Source: Arthrobacter sp. NicSoilC5 (GTDB taxonomy: Bacteria > Actinomycetota > Actinomycetes > Actinomycetales > Micrococcaceae). Taken from it: DNA of 64,000 nucleotides. The position numbers and the translations under genes are program-made. Below, one piece after another: positions 41,876 to 50,835 of this stretch (positions within the stretch are counted from its first letter, which is position 1; every line of letters begins with the position of its first letter). The stretch is from NCBI RefSeq assembly GCF_019977395.1, contig NZ_AP024660.1:930001-994000 (forward strand), read 5' to 3'. The notes under the pieces were generated by a model. That model worked only from the letters and a program-made list of their open reading frames with translations. It searched no databases and was not told the origin of the DNA.

Positions 41876-42168
41876 GCGAAGTAAGTTCGCCTATCTACTA
41901 GGGCGCCCTAATTCTGTCCTTCCATTAGGAAGGTTTTGTCTTTTGATCTGGTAGGGCGGCGAAAAGGAGAATCGTGATGGCCGTGCAGTGGCGCAGGCGG
42001 GTGAGAATCCAACAGTGCTGCTTAGGATTTCGCCGTCTATCTCTGTTAACTAAAGGCGCAGTAGTGGGTTGATCGTTTCCCGGCGACTCGCGGGTCGCTT
42101 AGCATCCTCCGCAAGAGAGGCATCTTCAAGATACGAAACTCGCACAAACCGCGAAAGGACAACGAAAG

Positions 42169-42783
42169 CTATAGGTCTGCAGCGCTAAAATCTCGGCAAG
42201 CCAAAAAGTCGTCTTCCTTCAGGAAGTGACAGTACGGCAGACGACGTGGTGGCCTTTGGCGGAGGCCCTCAGCGAACCAAAGGGGTTTGGACCCTTGCCA
42301 GCAGGCTATCTCAATGCGGGGCTCTGTACCGTAGAAGGCAAGCTCCAGGGCGGGCATCACATCTGTATCGCCTGTGAACACGATGGCAACATCGAACTCG
42401 CCTCTGATTGCCCCGCCGACGATGGCTATTGCTAATGCCACGTCGATCCCCTTCTCGCGCGCGACAAAGCGATTCGAGACATCGGCGTCAAAGTCGTAGC
42501 GCAGGTCTCGACGGATTACTCGGACGCGCGGGTCCTGTTCCCAGGCTGTCTTTTGAATATCGTTAGCGCTGGCCGCCTCAGGTTGGTGAGCGGGAACTGG
42601 CCGCCCTCGGAACACGAGCACCTGCGCAAGCTCACTCAGCGGCCGCCTCATGCCGACAAGCCGCCCGGCTAACGCCCGAGGATCTACGACAGTTTCGTAC
42701 TTTTGCTCGCCTAATCGAGAGTAGAGACCGTGGCCAACGCGGTGAACGTTCTCGTAGTCGAAGAAAACAGCCACTTGCTGCAT
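42169..42783 (-). CDS. NYN (PIN-like) domain protein, predicted RNase
   Basis: A 204-aa LabA/DUF88-type protein. The conserved acidic residues of the NYN fold are all visible: VAVFFDYENVHR near the N-terminus, KGIDVALAIAIV in the centre and VFTGDTDVMPALE after it. The family is related to PIN nucleases and cuts RNA using metal ions. The C-terminal ~60 residues (WFAEGLRQRPPRRLPYCHFL) are a variable extension. GAGGG lies 3 nt before the ATG. It stands alone among gene fragments; NYN proteins in such islands are sometimes defence or toxin effectors, which is only an inference. Confidence 0.85.
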   Translation of the reverse strand: MQQVAVFFDYENVHRVGHGLYSRLGEQKYETVVDPRALAGRLVGMRRPLSELAQVLVFRGRPVPAHQPEAASANDIQKTAWEQDPRVRVIRRDLRYDFDADVSNRFVAREKGIDVALAIAIVGGAIRGEFDVAIVFTGDTDVMPALELAFYGTEPRIEIACWQGSKPLWFAEGLRQRPPRRLPYCHFLKEDDFLACRDFSAADL

Positions 42784-42800
42784 AGACCCTCATTCTGGGT

Positions 42801-42835
42801 AAAAAAAGCCCCACCAATCCGTTAGGACGGTGGGG
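42801..42835 (-). terminator. Intrinsic terminator with no gene in front of it
   Basis: On the minus strand a CCCCACC/GGTGGGG stem is followed by seven T. Transcription would have to come from the right, where no minus-strand gene remains, so its gene was probably lost. Confidence 0.65.
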
Positions 42836-42929
42836 AGTAATACAAAGAAACTAGTCGCGGAGGAGAACGAAGTCAAATTGGTTACGCGTCAGTTCGCTCT
42901 GAGCGCAGATCCCCTTCGACACAGCTGCA

Positions 42930-43351
42930 GCCGTCTCCGTGCCGACACTCGTTGGGTCCGGGAACTCATGGTTATGGCCGATTCCGAAGTTCGTGGCTCC
43001 ACGGGTCACGCCGTCTCAGCGGTCAACGACACTGCCCTGGACGTTGCCTCAGCAGCTGCTGCGGGCCGAAAAGCTCTAAGCGCTTTGCCAGGCTTCGTCC
43101 GAGGTGATGCCCTTGCTTCGGCGCCGCTCACAGCGGCCGCCCCGGACCGCATGGCAGTCTACGATCGGCGGGCTCAGACGGGTCTGGAAATGCTTGGGCT
43201 ACCCCTGTCCGCCGCAAGGGGGCGGTACGGGAGGTACATGAACATCGTCTTTGGACTGGCCTCCGAGGCCGAACGTCGTGGTCACCCCTGGTCTCCCCGT
43301 CAGGTGGACCTGGCCCTGTTTGCCTTGGGCGGTCAAAAGAAGATCAGCTAA
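42930..43351 (+). pseudogene. 5'-truncated copy of the 202-aa gene at 52224
   Basis: From about LRADTRWVRELMVMADSEVR to LALFALGGQKKIS the frame matches the last two thirds of the protein encoded at 52224-52832, with scattered substitutions. The first ~65 residues are replaced by unrelated sequence, so no proper start exists. Confidence 0.7.
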
Positions 43352-43441
43352 GACGGTTAAACCTGCATGGTCTTGCCGCTCATCTGTGGCATCGGCTTTG
43401 CATGGCTTCGGGCAGGGTGCCAGGAAACGAATCATCGGGGA

Positions 43442-43624
43442 ATGATAAAACTGATTCGACGTGCGCTGCTCGCCGGGCTCCTGGTGTCGGTACTTCCTGG
43501 CTGCACGCACACATACGCTGGACGGGGCCATGAAAGCATTCCCGCGCCTGGGCCTGGTCCTGTTGACAGTAATTCCGCTGGTCCCGCCCGGCAGACCCCG
43601 GGTACTTGCTCCAGACGTCGGTAG
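43442..43624 (+). CDS. Short lipoprotein-like ORF, possible remnant
   Basis: MIKLIRRALLAGLLVSVLPG followed by C is a good lipoprotein signal peptide with lipobox LPGC, but the mature part is only ~40 residues. There is no well-placed ribosome binding site. It may be the front of a truncated lipoprotein gene. Confidence 0.35.
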   Translation: MIKLIRRALLAGLLVSVLPGCTHTYAGRGHESIPAPGPGPVDSNSAGPARQTPGTCSRRR

Positions 43625-43815
43625 AACGGCGCGGAAACGGCTGTCTGGCGTTCAGTCCTATTACCTATGCTTTGGTTTTGAGACGGTCCCCGGCTCTCCT
43701 TCGGTCATTCCACTCCGCAGTTTGTGAGAACTCGGGCGACATATTCGATCCGTCACCACCGTCTATCTGATAATTACTGGTGAATGGCCCTTGGGGCCTC
43801 GGACTTTGGGGGACT

Positions 43816-44529
43816 ATGAAGCGCGCCGGACGATTTGGCAATGTGGCCATGCTGGCTGCGGCGGTTGTTTTAGGGTCTGCTGGCTGTGTTCAGCAAGTTT
43901 CGGCAACTTCGTCGTCAGCACCCACACCCCGGCCTATCGTGAGCACGCCGGCACCTGCACCTGCGCCACCGTCTATCCCGTCAAAGCCAGCTCCAAAATC
44001 GGCGGAGGAAATAGTGACCAGTATCGTGCTCACCCAGTCGAAACAACTGGGAGCCCCACTGGATGAGACTGAATGGAAAAGTCTCAGCTCAACGATCTGC
44101 TCCAACCTCACCGCTGGCGGTTCTGGTCTATTTCTCTCGCAGAGTGCCGCCGCTCTTCCAGAAAGCAAGCAATGGGCGCTGACCGACCTATACCTCGAGG
44201 GTGCCACGGAGGGGAAGTGTCTGGGGTCTAAGAAACCGCCAGCCCCGCAGGGCAACTATTACGGCTCCGACATTGGATGGAACATCATCTACGCGACCGG
44301 TGCGGACTTGGGGCGTGTGGACCTGGAGTACCGGAACAGCCTTATGCGGTATGAGGAAGAACTTGTCACCTACGGCAGACGCTACAACGTAGACGTGTCC
44401 CTCCGCCTTGCGGCCGTAGATGCCTACCTGCAAGGTGGGTCGGGGAATTCAGCAGTGTGCGCTGATGGGTGGGTTTCCTCAAGTGGCGGCAAACAGGGCG
44501 CCTGCTCGCACCACGGCGGTCTCCAGTGA
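43816..44529 (+). CDS. Lipoprotein with C-terminal DUF3761-like motif
   Basis: A 237-aa lipoprotein: KRAGRFGNVAMLAAAVVLGS then AGC as lipobox, a Pro/Ala/Ser linker (~25-55), and a helical domain (EEIVTSIVLTQSKQLGAPLD; LSQSAAALPESKQWALTDLY). The C-terminus AVCADGWVSSSGGKQGACSH then HGG matches the DUF3761 pattern (CADG...GACSHHGG), a small cysteine/histidine module found on secreted actinobacterial proteins. ATG 43816 has GGGGG upstream. The next gene begins within its last codons. Confidence 0.75.
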   Translation: MKRAGRFGNVAMLAAAVVLGSAGCVQQVSATSSSAPTPRPIVSTPAPAPAPPSIPSKPAPKSAEEIVTSIVLTQSKQLGAPLDETEWKSLSSTICSNLTAGGSGLFLSQSAAALPESKQWALTDLYLEGATEGKCLGSKKPPAPQGNYYGSDIGWNIIYATGADLGRVDLEYRNSLMRYEEELVTYGRRYNVDVSLRLAAVDAYLQGGSGNSAVCADGWVSSSGGKQGACSHHGGLQ

Positions 44530-45229
44530 CATCGCCTCTCATTTGTTAACCCCGGAAACGGTCCCCCGCGCGTGGCCATTAGCCGGGGTCTGCGTGATGG
44601 TCGTCGCGGTGGGCGTGCTGATCTTCGGTCTGTCGCGGGTGCCGGCAATCAACCTGCTGCCCGGCTACACCGCCGCCTACCTGCTGGTCGGCGTCTGCAT
44701 CTTCGGCCCGCTGGGGGTGTGGCTGTCGCTGCGGCAGGCCGTGGCGTTCCTGCTGCCAGGCGCTCTGCTCGTTCCCCTGGCATTACTGAACCTGGGCTTC
44801 TGGGCCGGCGGCTGGCTGCTCGGTTTGCCGGCCTGGGGACTGCTGCTGAGCCGGTGGACGTCTGGAAACCCGCTCCGGCCGATGCAGCTGCTGAAGTTCC
44901 TGGGCCTGCTGGTGGTGGGCCTGGTGATCTTCACCTTCAATGCCATCTATCCGATTCCCAGCCTTGGCCTGTTCGTGTTGCCGGTCATTCCCCTCGTTCG
45001 ATTGGCGTACCCGGAGCGCCGGCTGCAGGCGGCGGTGGAGCTTCTCCTGAGTATCGCCACGGTCTGGATTGCCTTCGCCATCCCCACCCCTGAAGGGGCA
45101 TGGTCCTCACCTTGGACCCACGCCGGCGGGGCCGCGACGGTGGGTCTGATGATCTCGTATTGGGCCCGGGAGTCGCCGGGCCGTCACCAAGGCCGCAGTT
45201 CGGTAACGGGGCCGTCGTCTAGGCCCTGA
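44465..45229 (+). CDS. Multi-spanning membrane protein
   Basis: A hydrophobic protein with about six TM helices (WPLAGVCVMVVAVGVLIFGL; GYTAAYLLVGVCIFGPLGVW; AVAFLLPGALLVPLALLNLG; AGGWLLGLPAWGLLL; LKFLGLLVVGLVIFTFNAIY; LLLSIATVWIAFAIP). The start is uncertain: ATG 44465 overlaps the preceding lipoprotein gene by 65 nt, and a TTG near 44548 would avoid overlap. High GC returns here. Function unknown. Confidence 0.6.
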   Translation: MGGFPQVAANRAPARTTAVSSDIASHLLTPETVPRAWPLAGVCVMVVAVGVLIFGLSRVPAINLLPGYTAAYLLVGVCIFGPLGVWLSLRQAVAFLLPGALLVPLALLNLGFWAGGWLLGLPAWGLLLSRWTSGNPLRPMQLLKFLGLLVVGLVIFTFNAIYPIPSLGLFVLPVIPLVRLAYPERRLQAAVELLLSIATVWIAFAIPTPEGAWSSPWTHAGGAATVGLMISYWARESPGRHQGRSSVTGPSSRP

Positions 45230-45388
45230 GCTCTTGCCGCCCTGATGCGGCGGGCGGAAACTTGCCCTACCGCGTTATGCAGGCAGCACGGTAGTCACCC
45301 AGAGCCGGGGCACCATGACCAACGCTGACCTTAGCCCAGCTTCCAATCTTCCGCTGGTGCATCCGAGCCCTCTTCAGACAGTCCCGTC

Positions 45389-45643
45389 ATGAGCACAGCC
45401 CAGACGGTGTCGCTGATCTTCGTTGTTGCCTTCGTGTGGATCGGCCTGACCTTGCTTGTCCTCCTGACGCTGCGCCGCCGAAGGAAAGGGTCGTCAGTGG
45501 TTGCCACGGCCCCACCACCCCCCGACCCCAGCAGCTCCAGGCCGCACAGGCCATGGCGACGGGTCCCGTCCGTGACAGGGCAGATCCCCGTGCCGCGGCG
45601 CCGGCTGAGGCTTCAAAGAATCCGCCGTCCGCACCAGAGCTAG
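45389..45643 (+). CDS. Small single-TM protein
   Basis: Starts MSTAQTVSLIFVVAFVWIGL with one helix (LIFVVAFVWIGLTLLVLLTL) followed by RRRR (inside-positive rule) and an 80-aa Arg/Pro-rich remainder of low complexity. Its stop sits just ahead of the ribosome binding site of the next small membrane gene, which supports a two-gene unit. Confidence 0.5.
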   Translation: MSTAQTVSLIFVVAFVWIGLTLLVLLTLRRRRKGSSVVATAPPPPDPSSSRPHRPWRRVPSVTGQIPVPRRRLRLQRIRRPHQS

Positions 45644-45651
45644 GGAGAGTC

Positions 45652-45873
45652 ATGGATACCGGGACCATCCTCGGGTACGCCGCGGGCTACATCGCAGCCA
45701 TGGGAGGAGCGTTCCTCCTGTACCTGCCGGTCATCGTTTTGCTCGTTGCACTGCTGATCGCTGGCGGCTTGTTAGAGCTACTTCTGCTGCCGTTCATCGC
45801 CCTGTTCAGGAGGCTCCGCCGACGCGCGGCACCGGACATGGACCCGTCCTGGCTCCTCGACCGCAGGAGATAA
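45652..45873 (+). CDS. Small membrane protein, 73 aa
   Basis: MDTGTILGYAAGYIAAMGGA then FLLYLPVIVLLVALLIAGGL and LELLLLPFIALFRRLRR: one or two hydrophobic helices and a basic end (DPSWLLDRRR). AGGGAGAG lies directly before the ATG at 45652. No known family. Confidence 0.6.
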   Translation: MDTGTILGYAAGYIAAMGGAFLLYLPVIVLLVALLIAGGLLELLLLPFIALFRRLRRRAAPDMDPSWLLDRRR

Positions 45874-46063
45874 CTGGCCTTGCCGGCCCACCTTCCAGCC
45901 TCATCCTCCACTGGCACACAGGTGTGGCCGATCGCGGACTCTTCAGCCTGACCCGAAGGAGTGGCGAGACAGCCACAAACACCCAATCACCTCGACGACC
46001 GAACTATCAGCCTGCTTATGATGTTCTTAGCCGAAGGGGATCGGCTTGGGGACATGGGAAAGC

Positions 46064-46097
46064 GAAAGGCGCGCTCTGCGAACGGGGCGCGCCTTTC
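46064..46097 (-). terminator. Terminator of the STAS-like gene
   Basis: GAAAGGCGCGC pairs with GCGCGCCTTTC (11 bp) around a 12-nt loop, 30 bases beyond the stop of the minus-strand gene. Confidence 0.7.
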
Positions 46098-46126
46098 CTG
46101 TGCCTTCAGAGGGCGGTGCAGACCCG

Positions 46127-46507
46127 CTAGGCAGGTGGCTCTCCTGTGGTCTCCAGCAGCCACGCCATGGCCTGCTCCTCGGAGGTGAAGTATTTGATCG
46201 GGAACCCGGCAGGCACCAGGGGCAGGCGGAACATCGCGATCACCCGATCAACAGGCGAGTTGCCCAGCAGCGCCATGCGCGAAATGAGGGATGGGGCCGG
46301 GAAGACTTTTCGCGCGGCCGCCGAGTGCGTGACACCCTGTATTTCGACCAGCATCGGCAGTCTGGCACCCTTGCCCAGGATGGTGATGGCTTCAATGGCG
46401 GCGTTGGCCACGTCGATGCCGATGTTCACCCCTCGCTTCCACCGCAGAGGAAGAACCCCGTTGGACAACTCCATGGTGCCCTTGCCTTTGATGTCCACCT
46501 TGTTCAT
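46127..46507 (-). CDS. STAS/SpoIIAA-like domain protein, second copy
   Basis: A 126-aa homologue of the protein at 6796. It starts NKVDIKGKGTMELSNGVLPL and shares VNIGIDVANAAIEAITILGK, LPMLVEIQGVTHSAAARKVF and ISRMALLGNSPVDRVIAMFR. The upstream DNA is also related to that locus. In this copy the divergent neighbour is a 55-aa membrane protein rather than the 13E12 nuclease. Likely a single STAS fold that interacts with a protein partner not visible nearby. Confidence 0.7.
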   Translation of the reverse strand: MNKVDIKGKGTMELSNGVLPLRWKRGVNIGIDVANAAIEAITILGKGARLPMLVEIQGVTHSAAARKVFPAPSLISRMALLGNSPVDRVIAMFRLPLVPAGFPIKYFTSEEQAMAWLLETTGEPPA

Positions 46508-46657
46508 GCCATTCCTCATCTTCAGCCCCAAGCCAGACTCGACCGTAGCCCATCGCCTCCACTTCACGCGGTCCACGGCGCCCCTTGGAATGTCACGCTG
46601 CCTGCCCCTATCCGCTCCTCACGTAGCCTAGGGTCCAACGACTATTTGGGGGTAGCA

Positions 46658-46825
46658 GTGTTCAGTCTCAGTCCAGCCTTTGGCATTCTCGGCATCCTGT
46701 ACGCAGTCTTCACGCTCGTCGTTGCCGGCCTGGCGGTGTACGCACTGGTGCTGGTCATCATCTTCCTGCGGCTGCGGATCGCCGAACTGAAGCGGGCCGC
46801 GAATCCTGAAGGGCCGCAGCCATGA
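46658..46825 (+). CDS. Small single-TM protein, 55 aa
   Basis: GTG start with GGGGGTAGCA immediately upstream. The product FSLSPAFGILGILYAVFTLV, VAGLAVYALVLVIIFLRLRI has one long or two short helices and a charged end (AELKRAANPEGPQP). Divergent from the STAS-like gene and 16 nt before the helicase-associated-domain gene. Confidence 0.6.
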   Translation: MFSLSPAFGILGILYAVFTLVVAGLAVYALVLVIIFLRLRIAELKRAANPEGPQP

Positions 46826-46841
46826 GCCCGGCATCTGGCTG

Positions 46842-47504
46842 ATGACCCAGGTCAAGCGGTCGGCGCCCAACCCGGAGTGGGTGCTGATGTACCGCAAGGG
46901 CATCCCCGCCCCGAAGATCGCCGCCGGCGCAGGCGTCGCTGCTTCCGTGGTCCGCTACCACCTGGCCATCGCCGCCCGGCAGGAGCCGGGCCTGCGTGAG
47001 GAGTACCAGGCGGCCCTGCCCGCGCCGCCGCCGCGGGTGACCGATGCGGGCAGGCGGAACCTGGCTGCCGTCCTGGCGTTCTATCAGGCCGAGGGCCGGC
47101 TGCCGGTCAATGGCCGGTCACCGCAGGAGTCGGCCCTGGCGGGGTGGCTGACCCGCCGGCGGCGGGAGGCCGCGGAGGGCGGCCTCTCCCCCGTCTATGC
47201 CCAGGCCCTGGACACGATCCCGGGCTGGCGGGACTACCCCACGAAGCGGGACGCCGACGCGGCCCGGTGGCAGCAGCGCCTGGTCGAGGTCGCCGCGTGG
47301 CTGGCCGGCGGGAACGACTGGCCCCGGCACAACAAGACCGAGGACCAGGAGGAGCGCACCCTGGGCGTGTGGCTGCACACCCAGCGCATCGACTACCGGG
47401 CCGGGAAGCTCACCGCGGCCAAGGAGAAGCAGCTGAACGATGTCATCCCCGGCTGGCGGCAGGGCCGGGCGCGGCGGAGCGGGAACAGCCGGCATACCGC
47501 TTAG
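46842..47504 (+). CDS. Helicase-associated (HA) domain protein
   Basis: A 220-aa protein with an N-terminal HTH-like stretch (YRKGIPAPKIAAGAGVAASV then VRYHL) and two HA repeats. The first spans RNLAAVLAFYQAEGRLPVNG to LDTIPGW, the second RLVEVAAWLAGGNDWPRHNK to LNDVIPGWR. Each repeat has the paired Trp pattern (LAGWLTRRR; LGVWLHTQR) typical of the family. HA domains probably bind DNA; in actinobacteria they appear as stand-alone proteins on plasmids and islands. A fragment of a related repeat lies near 49.3 kb. Confidence 0.8.
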   Translation: MTQVKRSAPNPEWVLMYRKGIPAPKIAAGAGVAASVVRYHLAIAARQEPGLREEYQAALPAPPPRVTDAGRRNLAAVLAFYQAEGRLPVNGRSPQESALAGWLTRRRREAAEGGLSPVYAQALDTIPGWRDYPTKRDADAARWQQRLVEVAAWLAGGNDWPRHNKTEDQEERTLGVWLHTQRIDYRAGKLTAAKEKQLNDVIPGWRQGRARRSGNSRHTA

Positions 47505-47694
47505 GGGGCGAGCCCGCGTGCGGCAATGCGTGGCTGGGTCGCCAACAGAAATCAGGCCAGTGGGTTGAACCTTCCGTGCCACGAGGGCCAATCGTAAGAT
47601 TGAGCTGCTGGGACGGCGGTGCCATCGCAGGTCTGGCCGGATGGGGTGCCGCAGGCGGCCACAACCTGTCACGTCGTCCCGAGCGGATGCGGCA

Positions 47695-48872
47695 ATGAGC
47701 ACGAAGAATTGCGTTTGGTATCGGGCAGCCCTCGCCGTCGTTTTCCTTTTGGCAGGCTGTACCTATTCCAACGATCAGTCCGCACCGTCATCAAGCTCTC
47801 CGAGCGCCTTCGCACTCTTGGAACATCAGGTTCAGCTGTTCCTTGTGAGGGCGCGGTCGCCGCCGTTGTTCAGATCCGCTGGCCCGAGGGCGAGTGGTCG
47901 AAGGCCTACGGTATGAGGGATCTTGAGACCAGGACGCCGGCGCAGCCCACGGACCGGATCCAGATTGCCAGTGTCACCAAAACGATGACGGCCGTGGCGG
48001 TGATGAAGCTCGTTGAGGACCACCTCATCGGCTTCGACGATCCCGTCAATGATGTGATACCCGGGTTCACGTCGGTCCTCAAGCCGTCGGCGCCGATTAC
48101 CGTCAGGCAGCTGCTCAGCCATACGTCCGGCATGCCCGAGGTCAACGATGCTGCGTCAAAAGATGTTGACTTCCGCCCTGCGTTCTTCTCGCAGAAGCTC
48201 ACAATGGAGAGTGGTTTGGAGTTGGCCGGGACTCTCCCCTGGCCCGCAGCCAGCGTCGGAACTTTCAAATACTCGAATACGAACTACCTCGCCCTCGGCC
48301 TCCTGCTACAGAAACTGCGGCACAAGCCGTACGACCAGGTCATGCAGGAGCAGGTCTTTGAACCCCTTGGATTGAAAAACACGAGCCTGAAACCGGTAGA
48401 CCTCGCCTCGCCTGGACTTCTGCACGGCTATGCAACCATCCGGGGTGAACGGGTCGACGTCACAGATAACACCGCCTGGGCGGGTAACCCGGCCGGAGGG
48501 GCAAGCTCCACGGTCGAAGACGTGAACCTCTTCATGGCCGCCCTCTTCACCGGCCGGGAGGTCTCGTCGGCGTCGCTGAAGGAAATGAAGACCAGCCCTG
48601 GTTTCGCACCCTACGGGTTGGGCATGTGGCAGCATGCGGACGGCTGCTCGAAAGAGTCGAGATACGAGGGCCTGGGCTCGCTCTGGGGCCACCAAACGAC
48701 AGCCGTCAGCAGCGCTGACGGCCGTTACCAGGCAACGATGACCGTGACAGCCCCACCGCTGCCGACCGGACTCGAGGACCCAGCCGCTGAAGGAAAGCGC
48801 AGTGACCTTAACGGCCGGATGGAGTCGACTCTCAACGAGGCCCTGGACCGCATCTGCAAACCAGCCAACTGA
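47695..48872 (+). pseudogene. Beta-lactamase-family serine hydrolase lipoprotein with frameshift
   Basis: The lipoprotein signal (CVWYRAALAVVFLLAGC) starts at ATG 47695 in one frame and continues to LLEHQVQLFLV. The enzyme continues from about 47848 in the next frame: EGAVAAVVQIRWPEGEWSKA, the catalytic SxxK in IASVTKTM, the tyrosine in YSNTNYLALG, and a third motif near GHQTTAVSS. All catalytic motifs are intact, so only one small indel separates it from a working D-alanyl-D-alanine carboxypeptidase or esterase-type lipoprotein. It may be a sequencing error or recent loss. Confidence 0.7.
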
Positions 48873-49269
48873 CAACACATGCCGCCGAGTGAGATGGATG
48901 TGGGGCACCCCTGGCATCGAGGACTGATGGCCGCTCGACGAAGAAGGCCGGCGGTCTAACCCCCGCCTCCTCCGACTGGTTCTACCCAGCCACTGAAATT
49001 CCGCTTCCCCTCTGGCGCTCATCATCGTCTTTTCCGCAGCGGAGACAGCGCTTATACAGGCTGCCGTCCTCGGCGTGTTCGGCGTGCCACTTATGGCTGA
49101 TATTCAGCTTGCACAACAGGGCCCCAAACATGGCCTTCTCCGATCGGTGCCCTGTGCCGCTCCGGCAATTTAATGATGGCCCTGGTTTCGCCCGGGCGGA
49201 AGCAGGAACTGCTGGTCCTCGATCCCTTGTCAGGACCAGCAGGAGTATGCCTCAGCCAGGAGGCGTGAA
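48873..49269. other. Region without recognisable genes
   Basis: About 400 bases of chromosome-like GC. Only unsupported frames were seen; the right edge runs into the HA-repeat fragment. Confidence 0.4.
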
Positions 49270-49274
49270 GAAAC

Positions 49275-49374
49275 CGTCGGGTGGTCGACGCTGGCCGGGT
49301 CACTGGTCCGCCGCCGAAGGAAAGCATCTGCAGGCACCCTCTGCCCCGCCTACGACACCGCCCTGGATGCGATG
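49275..49374 (+). pseudogene. Helicase-associated repeat fragment
   Basis: LAGSLVRRRRKASAGTLCPA then YDTALDAM aligns with LAGWLTRRRREAAEGGLSPV then YAQALDTI of the HA protein at 46842. Only one partial repeat survives. Confidence 0.5.
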
Positions 49375-49452
49375 ACACGGCGGTGGACACTACGCCCGTG
49401 GCCACGGGACAATGAGGACAACCATCCGCCGGGGCCATCTGGAGGAGGACCG

Positions 49453-49656
49453 ATGTGCGCAGCACCCCACCTAGGACGGCACGAAGCTGAAAAGTCCCCT
49501 GAAGCTGAACGCCAGAAGCGCGTGGACCCCGACGAACGGGCCATACAGATCGCCGCCGCCCAGCTCCGGCTCGTCACGGACCGGCGCTTGGGCAAACAGA
49601 CTCCGGAGTGGGTCAAGCAGCTGGCGGCCGAGAAGCCGCACCCACGCGCGTCCTGA
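49453..49656 (+). CDS. Small basic protein, paralogue of the gene at 1294
   Basis: A 67-aa protein; ATG 49453 follows GGAGGAGG at good distance. Residues ~30-55 (AIQIAAAQLRLVTDRRLGKQ) match the 64-aa product at 1294 (VQVAAARLRVTLDERLGRET), and both begin with a short Pro/Ala/His-containing leader. Soluble, helical, function unknown. Confidence 0.65.
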   Translation: MCAAPHLGRHEAEKSPEAERQKRVDPDERAIQIAAAQLRLVTDRRLGKQTPEWVKQLAAEKPHPRAS

Positions 49657-49697
49657 GGACGCACGACACCTTTCACTGCCCGGGGCGGGGCGTCTCC

Positions 49698-49990
49698 TTA
49701 CTCAGGCAGGGTGAAAAAGCTCTTCGGATCGTCCGCACCGAGCAGGTCGTGATGGAAGACGATGGCGTCCAGCGGCCGGGTGTCCACGAACAGGACCGCC
49801 ACCTCCCGGGAGTGGACCACGGTGTACCGGGTCAGGCCTTCCACCCAGGAATGGATCCCGGTGTACTCCTCGACGAACAACCCGCCCCCAGCAGGCCCCG
49901 CTGCTCGAGCAGGCGTCTTCACCCCATGCATGGTCCAACTGACCGTAACCGGTGTAGATCACCTGGTCCAACAGCACGCGCTCCACAGCC
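49698..49990 (-). pseudogene. Fused remnant: ComJ-like 5' end joined to VEEYTG-family 3' end
   Basis: ERVLLDQVIYTGYGQLDHAW matches the start of the ComJ-like gene at 31.9 kb. After shifts the frame reads LLEQRGLLG and then LFVEEYTGIHSWVEGLTRYT, VVHSREVAVLF and ADDPKSFFTLPE, as in the second gene of the 38-kb remnant. A deletion between the two genes of the original pair, plus two frameshifts, explains it. Confidence 0.5.
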
Positions 49991-50047
49991 ACAGCGTAAC
50001 TGCTGTCACCTACCGGTCAGAGAAACCCGGCGTTCCCATTTCGGCAC

Positions 50048-50816
50048 CTTCGGGGACTGGCATGGCGCATCCGGCTGGGCTCTGACAGCCATTCGTTCAG
50101 CAGCACGCGAAGGTGTCCGCACTGCCATCCACGTTGGGGACTTCGGTCTTGACTGGCCGGGCGCCAAGCGGGGGCGTTACGAGGCAAAACTCAACAAGTA
50201 CCTGATGGACTTGGGGGTCACGCTCGTCGTCTCCGGTGGCAACCACGACAACTGGGACACGATTGAGAAGCTCGTCGTCGAAGATGACGGCCTAGCAACC
50301 ATCCGATCAAACATACAGGTACTACCCCGTGGCGGCAGAACCGTCATCGATGGCCTTATCATCGGCGGCCTGGGCGGCGCGTTCAGCGTCGACTACCAGT
50401 ACAGGGTCGAGGGGAAGGACTGGTGGCCGAATGAGGAACCCACCCGTCAAGAAGCTGAAGCCCTCATCGCCGGGGGCCCCGTCGACATCCTGATAACCCA
50501 CGATGCACCTGAAGGCGTTCCGCTGAAGGGAGACTTTCAACTCAGCGAGGAACTAACTGAGAAGGCGAACAAGACCCGCAGGCTTCTGAGAGAAGTAGTC
50601 GATGCGCTGGCCGTGCCTCATCTGTTTTGCGGCCACTGGCATCAGCGGCGAATTCACGAATTGAGCCATCCCACTGGAATGGTCACGAGGGTAGACGTAC
50701 TCAACATGGAAAACTCACGTCATGGTAACGGAGTGCTCGTCTGGCCTGGCAAGGCTCCGCTTCGGATTGAACCGCTCGAAATCAGGGACCTGCAGGTACC
50801 TGCTTCTTCGCGATAA
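50048..50816 (+). pseudogene. Metallophosphoesterase copy B, native start lost
   Basis: From GDWHGASGWALTAIRSAARE to the C-terminus this matches copy A and keeps all metal-binding motifs (GDWHG, GDFG, GNHDN, THDAPEG, GHWHQ). The start codon and leaderless promoter of copy A are replaced by the ComJ-like remnant. The frame is open far upstream, and an in-frame ATG at 49927 could give a product with about 40 foreign residues. So it may still be expressed, but the original gene is truncated. Confidence 0.65.
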
Positions 50817-50822
50817 CTGACC

Positions 50823-50828
50823 TAAAGT
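50823..50828 (+). promoter_or_regulatory. -10 box TAAAGT before the 136-aa gene, copy B
   Basis: Ends 7 nt before ATG 50836, as in copy A. Confidence 0.45.
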
Positions 50829-50835
50829 AAGCTGC

